Part shown: positions 51,366 through 60,356 of the stretch, piece after piece
Position numbering within the stretch: the stretch's first letter is position 1
Layout of the letters: each line of letters opens with the position of its first letter
Source of the DNA: Komagataeibacter melomenusus
GTDB taxonomy: Bacteria; Pseudomonadota; Alphaproteobacteria; Acetobacterales; Acetobacteraceae
Reading direction: 5' to 3'
Length of the DNA stretch: 64,000 nucleotides
NCBI RefSeq assembly: GCF_013155395.1
Contig: NZ_JABJWC010000014.1
Span: 1-64,000 of the forward strand
Position numbers and translations under genes: made by a program
Notes under the pieces: generated by a model
The model's database searches: none
Told to the model about the DNA's origin: nothing
The model's input: the letters and a program-made list of their open reading frames with translations, nothing else

Positions 51366-53402
51366 ATGATGAAACACGCGCTTACAGGGTCCGCCCCCTT
51401 CCTGCTCATGGCGGGGCTGCTTTGTGCCACTGCGGCGCATGCGGCGGTCGCGGCTGCCGCCAGCCCGACCGGCAGCCGCGCGGCGGACATGGCGGCCCGC
51501 CTGCAACCTGCCGAGCAGCAGGCCGTGCTCCAGGTCCGCCCCGTTCCGGCTGCCGGGGGGGATGAGACGACCCCCGGCCTGCTGGCCTGGCCGGGCGTGC
51601 CCCGGCTGGGGCTGCCGGTGCTGCGCATGCCCACCTTCGCCACCCCCGTGCAGCCCGGCGATGCTTCGCCGCGGCCCATGCTGCCCTGGCTGGCGCTGGC
51701 CGCGACATGGGACCCCGACCTCGCCCGCCGCGCGGGCGTGGCCCGCGCCCGGTCCGAATGGCTGCATGGCCGCGCGGTGCTGCGCGTGGGCGGGGTGGAT
51801 ACGCTGCCCTCGGGCCGGTTGCAGGGCGGCGAGGACCAGGTGCTGGCGGGCAGCATGGCGGGCATGATCGGGGCGGGGCTGCTCTCGGGTCATGTGCTGC
51901 CGGTCTTCGGCTCGGTCGCGCGGGAGGAGCAGGTGCGTGCCGATGGCGCGACCCCCGAGCGCAGCGCGCCGGTCAAGGCTTCCGACCTTGCGGCCCACAG
52001 CCTGCTGGGCGTGGCCACGGCGCTGGAGGTGGCCCATGGGGGGGCGATGCTGTGCGGCGGCATGGCCCCGTGCGCCGGGGTGACGGGGCTTGCGGGCATG
52101 GTGCATGAGGCGTGGCATTTTCCCGGCATGATCATGGCCGTGCCGGGCGGCGCGCTGGCCGGGGGCGCCGCGCATGGCACGGATACCGCGCCCGCGCTCA
52201 ATGCCATTGCCACGGGGGTGGACATGGAACAGGTCAGCCCCGGCAGCCCCGACGTGCTGGGCGAGATGCTGCGCAAGGCCGTGCGCGATGGGGATGTCAA
52301 ACCCGCGCAGGTGCAGGCCATGGTCACGCATATCCTCGCCTCGTTCTACATGGCGGGCAGCCTTGACCATCCGCCGCCTTTCGCCGCGGCCCGCACCGGC
52401 GTGCAGCCCCCGCCCACCGATACGCTGTTGGGGGATGTGGAGGCCGAGGGCGCGGTGCTGCTGCAAAACGAGAATCGGGTCCTGCCCTTCGATCCCGCCC
52501 TTGGCCCGGTGCTGGTGCTGGTGCACCCGGCCATGCGCGGCCCTGCCGACCTGCTGGCCGAGGGGTTGCGCCATGCCGGGCTGACCGTGACGGTGGTCAC
52601 TGCCCCTGATGGCGCAGGGGCTACGGGCACGCTGCCACCCGCCTGCGCGCAGGCGGCCCGCACGCTGGTGCTCAGCGCCAGCAATGATGACAACCGCATG
52701 ATCACCACCCTGGCCGAACTTGGCGGCCATGTGGCCGTGGTGCTGACCGCCGATGACCCCGACCGGCAGATGCCCTGGCTCGATGCGGTCGATAGCGTGG
52801 TGCAGGGCTGGGCGTGGCGCGATGAGTATGCGCCCGCCCTGTCGGCGCTGCTGTCGGGGCAGCAGGACTTCTCGGGCCACCTGCCGGTGACGCTCACGGG
52901 CGGCCTTTATCCGCCGGGCATGGTCGATGCGAATTACCGCGCCTTCGAGCGCGCGCAGGTCGTGCCGCTGTTTCCGTTTGGCTATGGGCTGTCAGCCCGC
53001 GGGCGGCTGGCGCTGAGCGAGTTGCATGTGGTGCGCGAGGGCAATCACCTCACCGCCAGCTTCACGCTCTCCAATCCCGGCACGGCGGCGGTGCGGGCCG
53101 TGCCCCAGCTTTATGTCGAAACCCCGCCCGACCTGCCGGGCAATCCGCGCAGGCTGGCTGCGTGGCGGAGCGTGATGGTCGTGCCGGGGCATCCTGTGCG
53201 GCTGAGCGTGCCCGTCAGCCTGCGGCTGGCGGGGCAGTGGAATGCGACAGCGGGCAACTGGGCTGTGGCGGGGGGGGATTATACGCTCTCGCTCGGGTTT
53301 TCGTCGGTCATGCTGGTGCGGCATGCCACGTTGCACCTGCCCGCGCTGCATGTACCCGCCACGCTGGAAAACCAGCCCGCCCCGGTGGTGACGGCTGAAT
53401 GA
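51366..53402 (+). CDS. GH3-like exported protein, apparently without catalytic residues
   Basis: A 678-residue secreted protein; signal peptide at residues 1-25 (MMKHALTGSAPFLLMAGLLC and on to AHA). The layout is that of family 3 beta-glucosidases: a TIM-barrel-like domain, then the alpha/beta sandwich (DVEAEGAVLLQNENRVLPFD) and a C-terminal fibronectin-like domain (FPFGYGLS then TFSL-type strands). Key residues seem lost. The usual SDW nucleophile site reads HEAWHF, the early DAGLG segment reads PTFATPV, and the KH(F/Y) acid/base-side motif is not found. Likely a binding or regulatory paralogue rather than an active glycosidase. Divergent from DUF3576. Confidence 0.75.
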   Translation: MMKHALTGSAPFLLMAGLLCATAAHAAVAAAASPTGSRAADMAARLQPAEQQAVLQVRPVPAAGGDETTPGLLAWPGVPRLGLPVLRMPTFATPVQPGDASPRPMLPWLALAATWDPDLARRAGVARARSEWLHGRAVLRVGGVDTLPSGRLQGGEDQVLAGSMAGMIGAGLLSGHVLPVFGSVAREEQVRADGATPERSAPVKASDLAAHSLLGVATALEVAHGGAMLCGGMAPCAGVTGLAGMVHEAWHFPGMIMAVPGGALAGGAAHGTDTAPALNAIATGVDMEQVSPGSPDVLGEMLRKAVRDGDVKPAQVQAMVTHILASFYMAGSLDHPPPFAAARTGVQPPPTDTLLGDVEAEGAVLLQNENRVLPFDPALGPVLVLVHPAMRGPADLLAEGLRHAGLTVTVVTAPDGAGATGTLPPACAQAARTLVLSASNDDNRMITTLAELGGHVAVVLTADDPDRQMPWLDAVDSVVQGWAWRDEYAPALSALLSGQQDFSGHLPVTLTGGLYPPGMVDANYRAFERAQVVPLFPFGYGLSARGRLALSELHVVREGNHLTASFTLSNPGTAAVRAVPQLYVETPPDLPGNPRRLAAWRSVMVVPGHPVRLSVPVSLRLAGQWNATAGNWAVAGGDYTLSLGFSSVMLVRHATLHLPALHVPATLENQPAPVVTAE

Positions 53403-53422
53403 GGGGTAACGGATAAAAGTGT

Positions 53423-54481
53423 TTACTGCCCGGGCCGGATGACCGTGCAGGGCAGGCCCTGATCCTTCAGCGTGGCGCAGGCCTGTGTCGCGGCGGATTG
53501 CGAAAGCCCGGCCAGGCGGGCGCGATAGATCAGGCCCGTGGGCCGCCGGACCGGAATGACCAGGCTGCGCGCGCCCTGCAGGGCCGCAAAGTCACCCTGC
53601 CGCGCCATGGAGTTGGCAAAGCGGGCCTGCCCCTCTGCCGAAAACGCACCCACCTGCACCATCCATGCCCCATATCCGGCGCCGGCACTGGGCGCGGCTG
53701 CGGCCGCCGTGCGGGCATCGGTGTGGCAGGTGCTGCTGCCGGGGTCATAGGCAAGGTTGGCGTCATGCACGCAGGCGGTGCGGTGCTGCACGGGGGCGGG
53801 CGGGTTAAGGGTTGCGTACTGCACATAGGTGTGGTCGGGCTGGATGGTGGTGCCATTGCCCAGCGGCACCGGCGTGGATGTCACCCGCTGGCTGGAGGAG
53901 CCATAAACCGCCAGCGGCCCGCTCAGTGCCACTTCATTGCCCAGATTGGGGGTGATGATGCGAAGGTAGCGAACCGTCTGGCTGGGCAGCGGGCGGCCGT
54001 TTTCAAGGTAGTCGTTCAGCCGCTCGGTGCCTGCATTGTAGGCGGCAAGGAAGCCCGGCGCGCCATACAGCCCGTACAGGATGCGGATATAGGCCGTGCC
54101 CGCGAGGATGTTGTTGTGCGGGTCATACGGGTCGGAGCCGAGGTGGTTGCGGCGCTGCATGTCGGCATAGGTGGGGGGCATGAGCTGCATCAGCCCGATC
54201 GCCCCGCTGGCCGAGCGCGTGAGGTGGCCATCAATATATTCATGCCCGCCCGATTCCTTCTGGATCACGGCGCGGATCCATTCCTGCGGCACGGCAAAGC
54301 GGGTGGCGGCATCGGCAATATAGGGCTGCCACGGGTCGTTTTCGGGGCCGGGCGGGCGGTAGGCGGCCTTGCCCTTGTAGTAGCTGTTATAGCTGGCATG
54401 GGTGTGGCCGCCCCCGCCGGGTGACGTGGCGCAGGCGGCAAGCCCCAGCCCCGCGATGGCAACAAGGAACAGGCGCGTCAT
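53423..54481 (-). CDS. Lytic transglycosylase with C-terminal SPOR-like domain
   Basis: A 352-residue lipoprotein (MTRLFLVAIAGLGLAACATS lipobox) that cuts peptidoglycan. The SLT domain begins near residue 45: Glu in IQKESGGHEY, GLMQLMPPTY, DPHNNILAGTAYIRIL and AAYNAG. After about 265 a SPOR-like domain (WMVQVGAFSAEGQARFANSM, CTVIRPGQ) would bind denuded glycan at division sites. Starts at 54511 or GTG 54526 are in frame; 54481 gives the best lipoprotein signal. Downstream of DUF1489 on the same strand. Confidence 0.87.
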   Translation of the reverse strand: MTRLFLVAIAGLGLAACATSPGGGGHTHASYNSYYKGKAAYRPPGPENDPWQPYIADAATRFAVPQEWIRAVIQKESGGHEYIDGHLTRSASGAIGLMQLMPPTYADMQRRNHLGSDPYDPHNNILAGTAYIRILYGLYGAPGFLAAYNAGTERLNDYLENGRPLPSQTVRYLRIITPNLGNEVALSGPLAVYGSSSQRVTSTPVPLGNGTTIQPDHTYVQYATLNPPAPVQHRTACVHDANLAYDPGSSTCHTDARTAAAAAPSAGAGYGAWMVQVGAFSAEGQARFANSMARQGDFAALQGARSLVIPVRRPTGLIYRARLAGLSQSAATQACATLKDQGLPCTVIRPGQ

Positions 54482-54513
54482 GTCCCGCAGGGAGGGAGGT
54501 GCAGGGAGCATGT

Positions 54514-54957
54514 TCAGATCAGGCACAGTTCCGCCAGTTCGTTGCGTAGGGCTTCGGGCAGGATATCGCCCGTATGGCTGTTTGCCAGAAGGTCGGGTGG
54601 CGCGTCTGCGGGCTTGAGGTAGCGCCAGCCCTGAAAGGCGCGCATGGCACGCGGGCTGACGGGAATGATCTCGGGCGCCATGACCACCCGCGCGCAGGCC
54701 ACGCCATCCTCGCGCGTGTCAGGTTCGATGGCGGTAATGCGCTGGCGGCACAGGATGCGCCCGGCAATCACGCGGTAGATCGATCCGCCATCAAGTATTT
54801 CCGCCGCCCGACGTGGATACATGCGCGTGCGGAACCACGGCTGGCCTGAGGGGCCGGTGCCATCAAGGTCATCGACCGGCGGGGTCTGGAGCGACTGGCG
54901 GGCGGCGAGTTCCTCAAGGGAATGCACGCCAACCGCCAGCTTGACCATATGCAGCAT
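54514..54957 (-). CDS. DUF1489 family protein
   Basis: A 147-residue protein of unknown function conserved in alphaproteobacteria. MLHMVKLAVGVHSLEELAAR, the YPRRAAEILDGGSIYRVIAG stretch and RAMRAFQGWRYLKPADAPPDL match the DUF1489 family well. Soluble, no signal peptide. Nine bases separate it from the end of the nucleoside hydrolase gene and it precedes the transglycosylase gene, so the three probably share a transcript. Confidence 0.85.
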   Translation of the reverse strand: MLHMVKLAVGVHSLEELAARQSLQTPPVDDLDGTGPSGQPWFRTRMYPRRAAEILDGGSIYRVIAGRILCRQRITAIEPDTREDGVACARVVMAPEIIPVSPRAMRAFQGWRYLKPADAPPDLLANSHTGDILPEALRNELAELCLI

Positions 54958-54966
54958 GCCCGGCCC

Positions 54967-56082
54967 TTACCGCGCGGGGGCCGCAGGATCGCTCTGCGCC
55001 TCGTGCATGAAAGTCTCGCGGAAGCGCTTTTCATCAATGCTGCGCACGATATGCATCACCCGCATGGGGCTGCCCTTTGGGGCAAGGGCCTCGGGCACCA
55101 CAAAGGCGTGGCCGTAATGCGGGCCGCGGGTGGTGTCGATATCCATGCGGGCATCGACTGCGGCGGTGACCAGCGTGGGGTCGGCGGCAATGGCGGTGGT
55201 CATTTCATCCCACATGGGCAGCGGGTCGTAATAGCTGCCGATATAGGCGGTGAGCGGCGTTTTTTTGCTGGTGATCTGGCCGAGGTACTCGCGTGAGAGC
55301 ATGAGGTCGTTCGACACGCTGCCCACCACCGTGATCTTCTTCCACGGCGCGGTGAGCGTGATATGGGCGGCCTCGGGGTCGAAGATCATGTTGAAGTCGG
55401 AGGCAAAATCCGCGTTGCCGGTAATCGACATCATGCTCGTGTCAAGCATGCCGCCCATGAAGATGAGCTGCTTTGCCGTCTCGGCAAAACTCGGGTCTTC
55501 GCGGATGGCAAGGGCCAGGTTGGTCAGCGGACCTGCGGCCACGATCGTGACCTCATGCGGGTGGGCATGCACCTGCTCGATCAGGAACTGCACCGCGCCC
55601 TGCCTTGCGGGCGGGGTGTGGGGTGCGCCTTCCTTCATGGTTCCGATGGCGGGCTGCACATCAGGGGCCGTGTCGATCGAGCCGAGGCCGCCCCAGGCCC
55701 CTTTCCACGGAATAGCACCATATTGCTGCTCATGCAGGCGCATTTCGGCGCGCGTGTTGACCAGCGGATAGACCGCGCCATCGGCCACCGGCACGTCCGT
55801 TTTGCCAATAATTTCAAGCAGGCGGCGCAGATGGGCGGATTCCGCGTTCTCCCACCCGTCGCCGCTCACTACCGTAAAGCCCAGCACGCGCACATTGGGG
55901 TTGAACAGCAGCGGAATGGTGGAAAGCTGGTCCGACCCGCCGGGGCCGAGGAAGTCGTTATCCTCAATGACCAGTTCCGGGCCCGCCGTGGCGGGTGCGG
56001 CCATGGCGGGCACGGCCATGAAGGCAAGGGCCGCAGCGGTGGCGGCGAGGCGGGTGGACCGCGAAAGGATGGATGACAACAC
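54967..56082 (-). CDS. Exported nucleoside hydrolase-family protein
   Basis: A 371-residue protein of the inosine/uridine-preferring nucleoside hydrolase family, splitting nucleosides to base and ribose. A signal peptide ends AVPAMA. The metal-binding N-terminus is unusual: ELVIEDNDFLGPGGSDQLST replaces the classical DTDxGxDDA. VTIVAAGPLTNLALAI and IFMGGMLD match the family, and HAFVVPEAL lies near the usual active-site histidine region. Start GTG 56082 follows CAGGGAG; ATG 56109 is also in frame. Periplasmic location suggests nucleoside scavenging. Confidence 0.83.
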   Translation of the reverse strand: MLSSILSRSTRLAATAAALAFMAVPAMAAPATAGPELVIEDNDFLGPGGSDQLSTIPLLFNPNVRVLGFTVVSGDGWENAESAHLRRLLEIIGKTDVPVADGAVYPLVNTRAEMRLHEQQYGAIPWKGAWGGLGSIDTAPDVQPAIGTMKEGAPHTPPARQGAVQFLIEQVHAHPHEVTIVAAGPLTNLALAIREDPSFAETAKQLIFMGGMLDTSMMSITGNADFASDFNMIFDPEAAHITLTAPWKKITVVGSVSNDLMLSREYLGQITSKKTPLTAYIGSYYDPLPMWDEMTTAIAADPTLVTAAVDARMDIDTTRGPHYGHAFVVPEALAPKGSPMRVMHIVRSIDEKRFRETFMHEAQSDPAAPAR

Positions 56083-56133
56083 GCAGCAAACTCCCTGCCC
56101 TGAATGCATGGCCCTATCGTATGGCCTAATGCC

Positions 56134-57339
56134 TCAAAGCACCAGCGCGGCCAGCAGGCTTTCCAGCCGCAGGCGGCCCGCATCGGTGGCGCGCAGGCGC
56201 TGGCCTGCGGGGTCAAGCACCAGATAGCCCTCATCGGTCGCCATGTTCAGGATATCGGCATCAAGTGCTTCAACCACGGCCATGCCGGTGCGCCGGGCAA
56301 AGCGGGTAGTGTCGATGCCCGCGCGCAGGCGCAGGCCCATCAGCAGCATTTCACGCGCGCGGTCGCGGTTGTCCAGCCGCACGTCGGGGTGGGCGCCGGT
56401 GCCGGTGCGCTCCACGCGCTCGGCCCACGGCTCGGGCGCGCGGTGGCGGCGGGTGGCGCAGGTCACGCCATTGCGGGTCAGCCGCCCATGGGCACCGGGG
56501 CCAATGCCCAGATAGTCGCCATAACGCCAGTAGGTCAGGTTATGGCGGCTCTCTGCGCCGGGGCGGGCGTAGTTCGAGATCTCGTAGCCCAGCAGGCCGT
56601 GGCGGGCGGCGACTTCGGCGGTGAGTTCATACAGCCGCGCCGCATCATCGCCCTCGGGCAGGCAAAAGCGGCCCTGGCGGTACAGCCCCTCGAATTTCGT
56701 GCCCGGCTCGATGGTGAGCTGATAGAGCGAGAGGTGATCGGACACCAGCGCCAGGGCCGCCTCAAGCTCGGCCTGCCATGCGGCCTCGGTCTGTCCTGGC
56801 CGGGCATAGATCAGGTCGAACGAGATGCGCTCGAACAGCGTGCGCGCGGTCTCGAGGGCTGTAATGGCCTGCGCGGCGTCATGCTCACGGCCTAAAAAGC
56901 GCAGGGCGGCCGGGTCAAGGCTCTGGATACCCATTGAAATGCGGTTGACCCCGGCCGCGCGGAAGGCCCGCAGCAGGTCGGTCTCAACGCTTGTCGGGTT
57001 GGCCTCGAGCGTGATTTCCACATTGTCGGTAAAGCCGAAGGCGGCGCGGGCATCGGCAATCAGCCCGGCCACCGTCTCGGGCGCCATGAGGGATGGCGTG
57101 CCGCCGCCAAAAAAGATGGAACTGATGGTCGGGCGCTCGGCGGGCGTATCGCCCATCAAGGCTGCTTCATGGGCCAGTTCGCGCCTGAGTGCCGCGCCAA
57201 AGCGGGCGCGGGGGATTTCATCGCGCACATGGCTGTTGAAGTCGCAGTACGGGCATTTGGACAGGCAGAACGGCCAGTGCACGTACAGCGCCAGCGGCTC
57301 GCTGATGTCGGATGCGGGTTTGTGTAAAAATCCTTCCAA
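56134..57339 (-). CDS. hemW: Radical SAM heme chaperone HemW
   Basis: A 401-residue radical SAM protein related to coproporphyrinogen dehydrogenase but acting as a heme chaperone. The cluster motif CLSKCPYC is present (CxxxCxxC). FFGGGTPSL is the SAM-binding glycine motif, then EITLEANPTSVE and NRISMGIQS. TTG 57339 follows AAGGAG and is preferred; an ATG at 57387 lies inside the repeat element and would add 16 residues encoded by it. Typical HemW length. Confidence 0.88.
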   Translation of the reverse strand: MEGFLHKPASDISEPLALYVHWPFCLSKCPYCDFNSHVRDEIPRARFGAALRRELAHEAALMGDTPAERPTISSIFFGGGTPSLMAPETVAGLIADARAAFGFTDNVEITLEANPTSVETDLLRAFRAAGVNRISMGIQSLDPAALRFLGREHDAAQAITALETARTLFERISFDLIYARPGQTEAAWQAELEAALALVSDHLSLYQLTIEPGTKFEGLYRQGRFCLPEGDDAARLYELTAEVAARHGLLGYEISNYARPGAESRHNLTYWRYGDYLGIGPGAHGRLTRNGVTCATRRHRAPEPWAERVERTGTGAHPDVRLDNRDRAREMLLMGLRLRAGIDTTRFARRTGMAVVEALDADILNMATDEGYLVLDPAGQRLRATDAGRLRLESLLAALVL

Positions 57340-57362
57340 GGCAACTCCTTGCAAACCATCAG

Positions 57363-57442
57363 AAGTTTTTGGTGAAGCTTTTTTCAAAAAGCTTCAAAAA
57401 GAATGCCGCCTTTTTGAAAAAAGGCGGCACCCAAAAACTTTT
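57363..57442 (+). repeat. Palindromic intergenic repeat, copy 3
   Basis: AAGTTTTTGGTGAAGCTTTT begins the element, then TTCAAAAAGCTTC, GCCGCCTTTTT-GAAAAAAGGCGGC and CACCCAAAAACTTTT. The ends are inverted repeats (AAGTTTTTGG/CCAAAAACTT). Two inner hairpins with T-runs look like back-to-back terminators between kup and hemW. Confidence 0.88.
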
Positions 57443-57458
57443 ATTCTGTTCAGGACCG

Positions 57459-59459
57459 TCAGATCGCCAGCCGCACGCCCAGCTCCACCACGCGGTCGGG
57501 CGGAATGCGGAAGAACTCGGTGGCCGGTGTCGCATTGCGCGCCATGAACAGGAACAGCGACATGCGCCAGCGCGAGAGCTTGGGCACCGACGAGCGCACC
57601 AGCAGTTCGCGGCTGGTGAAGTAGGAGGCCTGCAGCGCATCAAAGTCCAGCCCGCTGGCCTTCAGGTCTTCCAGCGCGCGGGGCAGGTTGGGCATTTCCA
57701 TGAAGCCGTAGCGCAGGATGATGCGGTAGATGTCGGGGGCCAGTTCCTGCAACGCCACGCGGTGGCCATGGTCGGCCTCGGGCTGGTCGAGCGTCTGCAC
57801 GGTCACGAACAGCACGTGGTCGTGCAGCACCTTGTTGTGCTTGAGGTTGTGCAGCAGGCAGGCAGGCACGAAATCGGGGTTGCCGGTCATGTAAACGGCG
57901 GTTCCCGGCACGCGGATGATGCGCGACTGCGGCAGGCGGGCCAGGAACGAGTTCATCGGCATGCTGTCCTGCTTCTGCCGGTTCATGATGAGCTGGCGGC
58001 CCTTTTTCCACGTCGTCATCATCAGGGTCAGCACGACACCGAGCAGCACAGGCACCCAGCCGCCCTGCGGGATCTTGAGCGCGTTCGAGGCAAAGAACGT
58101 CGTATCAAGCAGGAAGAAGCCGCCAAATGTCGCAATCGCCGCAGGCCGCGACCAGTGGTACAGCCTGCGGAACACCACCATCGCCAGCACACAGGTGCAC
58201 ATGAACGTGCCCGTCACCGCAATGCCGTAGGCCGAGGCCAGCGCATCGGAACTGCGGAAGGCCAGCACCAGCAGCAGTGCGCCCACCATGAGGAAGCGGT
58301 TGAACTCGGGCAGGTAGATCTGGCCCTCTTCCTCCGCATTGGTGTGGGTCACGCGCAGGCGCGGCAGGTAGCCAAGCTGGATGATCTGGCGGCACAGCGA
58401 GAACCCGCCCGAGATGCCCGCCTGGCTGGCAATCACCGTAGCCATGGTGGACAGGATGATCATCGGCACCTGCATCCAGTGCGGGCCGAGCAGGAAGAAG
58501 GGGTTTTCCAGCGCCCTGGGCTCGGCAATGATCAGCGCGCCCTGGCCCAGGTAGTTCAGCGCCAGGCACGGCAGCACGCAGAACAGCCACGCATAGCGGA
58601 TGGGCTGGCGGCCAAAATGCCCCATATCGGCATAAAGCGCTTCCGCACCCGTAACCGACAGCACCACCGAGCCAAGGGCGATGAACGACAGCCACCCGTG
58701 ATAGATGATGAACTGCACCGCATAGGTGGGCGATATGGCCAGCAGCACCATGGGGTGGTGCAGGATTTCAAGCCCGCCAAGGATGCCCAGCAGGCTGAAC
58801 CACACCAGCATGATCGGCCCGAATATGGTGCCCACCTTGCCCGTGCCGTAGCACTGCACCGAGAACAGCCCCACCAGCACCATGAGTGCGATGGGAATGA
58901 CTAGGTCATGGGCGGCGGGGAAACTGACCTCAAGGCCTTCCACCGCCGAGAGCACGGAAATGGCGGGCGTGATCATGCCATCGCCAAAGAACAGGCACGC
59001 GCCCCCGATTCCCACCATGCCGAGTGCGATGCGCATGCGGTTGCTCGGTGCCACGCGCTGGGCAAGTGACATGAGCGAGATGATCCCGCCCTCGCCATTA
59101 TGGTCGGCGCGCATGATCAGGATGACGTATTTCACCGTCACGATCAGCAGCAGCGACCAGATGATGAGGCTGAGAACACCCAGTATTTCCCACGGCTCGA
59201 TCTTGTGGTGCTGCGATACGACCATGATGGTCGAGCGCAGGGCGTAGATCGGGCTGGTGCCGATATCGCCAAACACCACGCCCAGCACGCTGAGCAGGGC
59301 AGCAAAGCCTACGGGGTTTGCGGCATGCTCGTGCTGGTCGGCGCCGTATTCGGTAATCTTGGGTGCGGCATTGGCCTGCTGTGCGGCAGGCACGGGGTGC
59401 GTGCCGCCATCCGGCGTCGTTGAGGATCCGGGGGCAACAGGCCCCGTGGGTTGCGTCAT
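57459..59459 (-). CDS. kup: Potassium transporter Kup
   Basis: A 666-residue K+/H+ symporter with about 12 membrane helices followed by a cytosolic C-terminal domain of about 190 residues. [21 protein letters not shown] is the family signature in helix 1; [20 protein letters not shown] and the GQGALII segment are also conserved. ATG 59459 begins [13 protein letters not shown]; a longer start at 59510 is unlikely. About 60 residues before helix 1 are polar and disordered, which is longer than in E. coli Kup. Monocistronic. Confidence 0.94.
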   Translation of the reverse strand: MTQPTGPVAPGSSTTPDGGTHPVPAAQQANAAPKITEYGADQHEHAANPVGFAALLSVLGVVFGDIGTSPIYALRSTIMVVSQHHKIEPWEILGVLSLIIWSLLLIVTVKYVILIMRADHNGEGGIISLMSLAQRVAPSNRMRIALGMVGIGGACLFFGDGMITPAISVLSAVEGLEVSFPAAHDLVIPIALMVLVGLFSVQCYGTGKVGTIFGPIMLVWFSLLGILGGLEILHHPMVLLAISPTYAVQFIIYHGWLSFIALGSVVLSVTGAEALYADMGHFGRQPIRYAWLFCVLPCLALNYLGQGALIIAEPRALENPFFLLGPHWMQVPMIILSTMATVIASQAGISGGFSLCRQIIQLGYLPRLRVTHTNAEEEGQIYLPEFNRFLMVGALLLVLAFRSSDALASAYGIAVTGTFMCTCVLAMVVFRRLYHWSRPAAIATFGGFFLLDTTFFASNALKIPQGGWVPVLLGVVLTLMMTTWKKGRQLIMNRQKQDSMPMNSFLARLPQSRIIRVPGTAVYMTGNPDFVPACLLHNLKHNKVLHDHVLFVTVQTLDQPEADHGHRVALQELAPDIYRIILRYGFMEMPNLPRALEDLKASGLDFDALQASYFTSRELLVRSSVPKLSRWRMSLFLFMARNATPATEFFRIPPDRVVELGVRLAI

Positions 59460-59585
59460 GTCGTGACGGCTCCGCGGCAATGAAGACTGAAAACCGGCAT
59501 CACATCGCAACCGGATAGTTCCGCATTACCGCCTCGCCCCATGCGCAGCAAGGCCCCTGTGTGCTCAGGTGCCATTCCGCCCCGT

Positions 59586-60269
59586 TCAGGCGTGGGCGGG
59601 ACGGGCCCCGAAAATGGCGCTGCCCACCCGCACCAGCGTGGCCCCGCAGGCGATTGCCGCCTCGAAATCGGCTGACATGCCCATGGACACCACCGGCAGC
59701 CCGTGGCGCGCCGCCATGGCGGCCAGCGTGCGGAAATGCGGCGTGGGGTCGGCACCGTGCGGCGGGATGCACATCAGCCCGCGCACGTCCGCGCCAAAGC
59801 GGGTCATGCTGTCGGTGATGAAGGCATCGGCCTCCTCAAGCTTTACGCCCGATTTCTGGCTTTCATCGCCGGTGTTCACCTGCACCAGCAGGTGCGGCAG
59901 GCGGCCCGCCCTGTCCGCCGCGCGGGCCAGCGCATCCGACAGGGCAGGGCGGTCGAGGCTTTCGATCATATCCGCGATCCTGACCGCCTCAAGCGCCTTG
60001 TTGGTCTGGAGTCCGCCGATGATGTGCAGCTTGAGGTCGGGAAAGCGGTCGCGCAGCGGGGGGAATTTGGCCGCCGCTTCCTGCACGCGGTTTTCGCCAA
60101 ACAGGCGTTGCCCCGCCTCGAGGGCGGCGATGACGCTGGATTGCGGATGGAATTTCGATACCGCCACCAGCCCTACGCTGGAGGGGTCGCGCCCTGCTGC
60201 GCGTGCACTCGCTGCAATGCGGGTGCGGATACCGCTCAGGGCCTGTGCTATGGATGCGGATGTTGACAT
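59586..60269 (-). CDS. yggS: YggS/PROSC-family PLP homeostasis protein
   Basis: A 227-residue single-domain PLP-binding protein. GLVAVSKFHP carries the PLP lysine. RLFGENRVQEA, KLHIIGGLQTNKA, LLVQVNTGDESQKSG and SMGMSADFEAAIACGATLVRVGSAIFG are the family's conserved blocks. It acts in vitamin B6 and amino-acid homeostasis. Start ATG 60269; the much longer open frame upstream is the antisense shadow of rsmB. Divergent from rsmB with an 87-base gap. Confidence 0.93.
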   Translation of the reverse strand: MSTSASIAQALSGIRTRIAASARAAGRDPSSVGLVAVSKFHPQSSVIAALEAGQRLFGENRVQEAAAKFPPLRDRFPDLKLHIIGGLQTNKALEAVRIADMIESLDRPALSDALARAADRAGRLPHLLVQVNTGDESQKSGVKLEEADAFITDSMTRFGADVRGLMCIPPHGADPTPHFRTLAAMAARHGLPVVSMGMSADFEAAIACGATLVRVGSAIFGARPAHA

Positions 60270-60356
60270 GGTCCTAGGCTTGGCCTGAATAGCGGCCCGG
60301 TCAAGCCCCCAGGCGCCGTCGCGCCGCGAAGTGCCGCATTTGCAGGTCAGGATTAC

